A stretch of 24,449 nt of DNA. It comes from SHZI01 sp964407855 (GTDB taxonomy: Bacteria; Pseudomonadota; Gammaproteobacteria; Steroidobacterales; GCA-2729495). Below, one piece after another: positions 24,110 through 24,449 of the stretch. Under the pieces are notes generated by a model. That model was not told the DNA's origin, searched no databases, and saw only the letters and a program-made list of their open reading frames with translations. The DNA is taken from contig CAYOXI010000038.1 of assembly GCA_964407855.1 (NCBI GenBank), positions 1 to 24,449 of the forward strand, written 5' to 3'. The first letter of the stretch is position 1. Each line of letters starts with the position of its first letter. The position numbers and the translations under genes are program-made.

Positions 24110-24449
24110 ATGTACAACACCGATCTTCCGACGCGGGCAGAACTGCCAAGCTCCGCCCAGCTCAGGCGCTCCACCTGGATTGCGGCTATCACGGCACTGC
24201 TGATACTGGTCTTCGTCGTCCTGCCGTCGGAATACGCTGTCGATCCGACCGGCATGGGACGCGTGCTCGGCCTCACCCAGATGGGCGAGATCAAGATGCA
24301 GCTGGCCCGCGAGGCGGCGCAGGACGTGGCTGCTGCCAGGGACGTTGCGCCCGAGGCGTCGGCAGCGGTACCGACGACGACAACCCCGCTGTCGGCGTGG
24401 CGGGATGAAATCTCCTTCGTGCTGACGCCCGGCCAGGGTGCCGAGATCA
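24110..24449 (+). CDS. Transmembrane anchor protein, C-terminus off the right edge
   Basis: 113 residues are in the window, open to the last base. ATG 24110 has ACAGG about nine bases upstream. The N-terminus MYNTDLPTRAELPSSAQL is cytoplasmic, a single helix spans about 22-39, then VDPTGMGRVLGLTQMGEIK, an Ala-rich stretch and the start of a periplasmic domain (WRDEISFVLTPGQGAEI). This N-terminal pattern is known from small anchor proteins encoded beside HupE/UreJ-type transporters; function unknown. Confidence 0.8.
   Translation, partial: MYNTDLPTRAELPSSAQLRRSTWIAAITALLILVFVVLPSEYAVDPTGMGRVLGLTQMGEIKMQLAREAAQDVAAARDVAPEASAAVPTTTTPLSAWRDEISFVLTPGQGAEI

Overview
This is a high-GC, Gram-negative window, probably gammaproteobacterial. 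The evidence is base composition, lipobox lipoproteins, an outer-membrane-barrel-like protein and the family mix; species level is not resolvable. About 21 kb is a beta-1,3-glucan (laminarin-type) utilisation locus. The right-hand 3 kb is an unrelated metal-transport locus, with a short-chain dehydrogenase between them.

Layout. At the left edge (1-400, minus) is the N-terminal part of an exported protein with a lectin-like domain. Next, on the minus strand, are a cytoplasmic GH3 beta-glucosidase and an MFS sugar porter, translationally coupled (4496-694). Diverging from GH3 on the plus strand is an intracellular operon: a GPH-type sugar transporter fused in frame to a GH17 catalytic domain (4652-7138), a second soluble GH17 enzyme (7149-8090), and a very large phosphorylase-type protein best matching GH149-like beta-1,3-oligoglucan phosphorylases (8154-11600). 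After a second promoter comes an envelope operon (11686-21130). It holds a GH16 lipoprotein with two nearly identical lectin-like repeats, a second GH16-fold lipoprotein whose catalytic motif is destroyed, a clan GH-A glycosidase-like domain fused to a probable outer-membrane beta-barrel, an unrecognised lipoprotein, and a secreted clan GH-A enzyme with accessory beta-sandwich domains.

How it works together (inference). Surface GH16 and GH-A enzymes cut and trim beta-1,3-glucan. The pseudo-GH16, the repeat domains and the left-edge protein hold glucan at the surface. The barrel fusion and unseen porters pass oligosaccharides inward. The two MFS carriers import them, one with a hydrolase attached to its cytoplasmic end. 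GH17, the phosphorylase and GH3 then finish degradation to glucose and glucose-1-phosphate. Three promoters (left-edge gene, the divergent GH3/MFS-GH17 pair, and the GH16 operon) each carry a TGACA(A/G)CGCTGTCA-type palindrome fused to the -35 hexamer. This indicates one LacI-type repressor controlling the whole locus. No regulator, TonB-dependent receptor or SusD is inside the window.

The right end has a divergent pair (MFS exporter with a histidine-rich tail; HupE/UreJ-type membrane protein followed by a membrane-anchor protein) around a TATCCCC-N5-GGGGATA palindrome, which looks like a metal-responsive operator. No RNA genes, CRISPR arrays or insertion sequences were seen.
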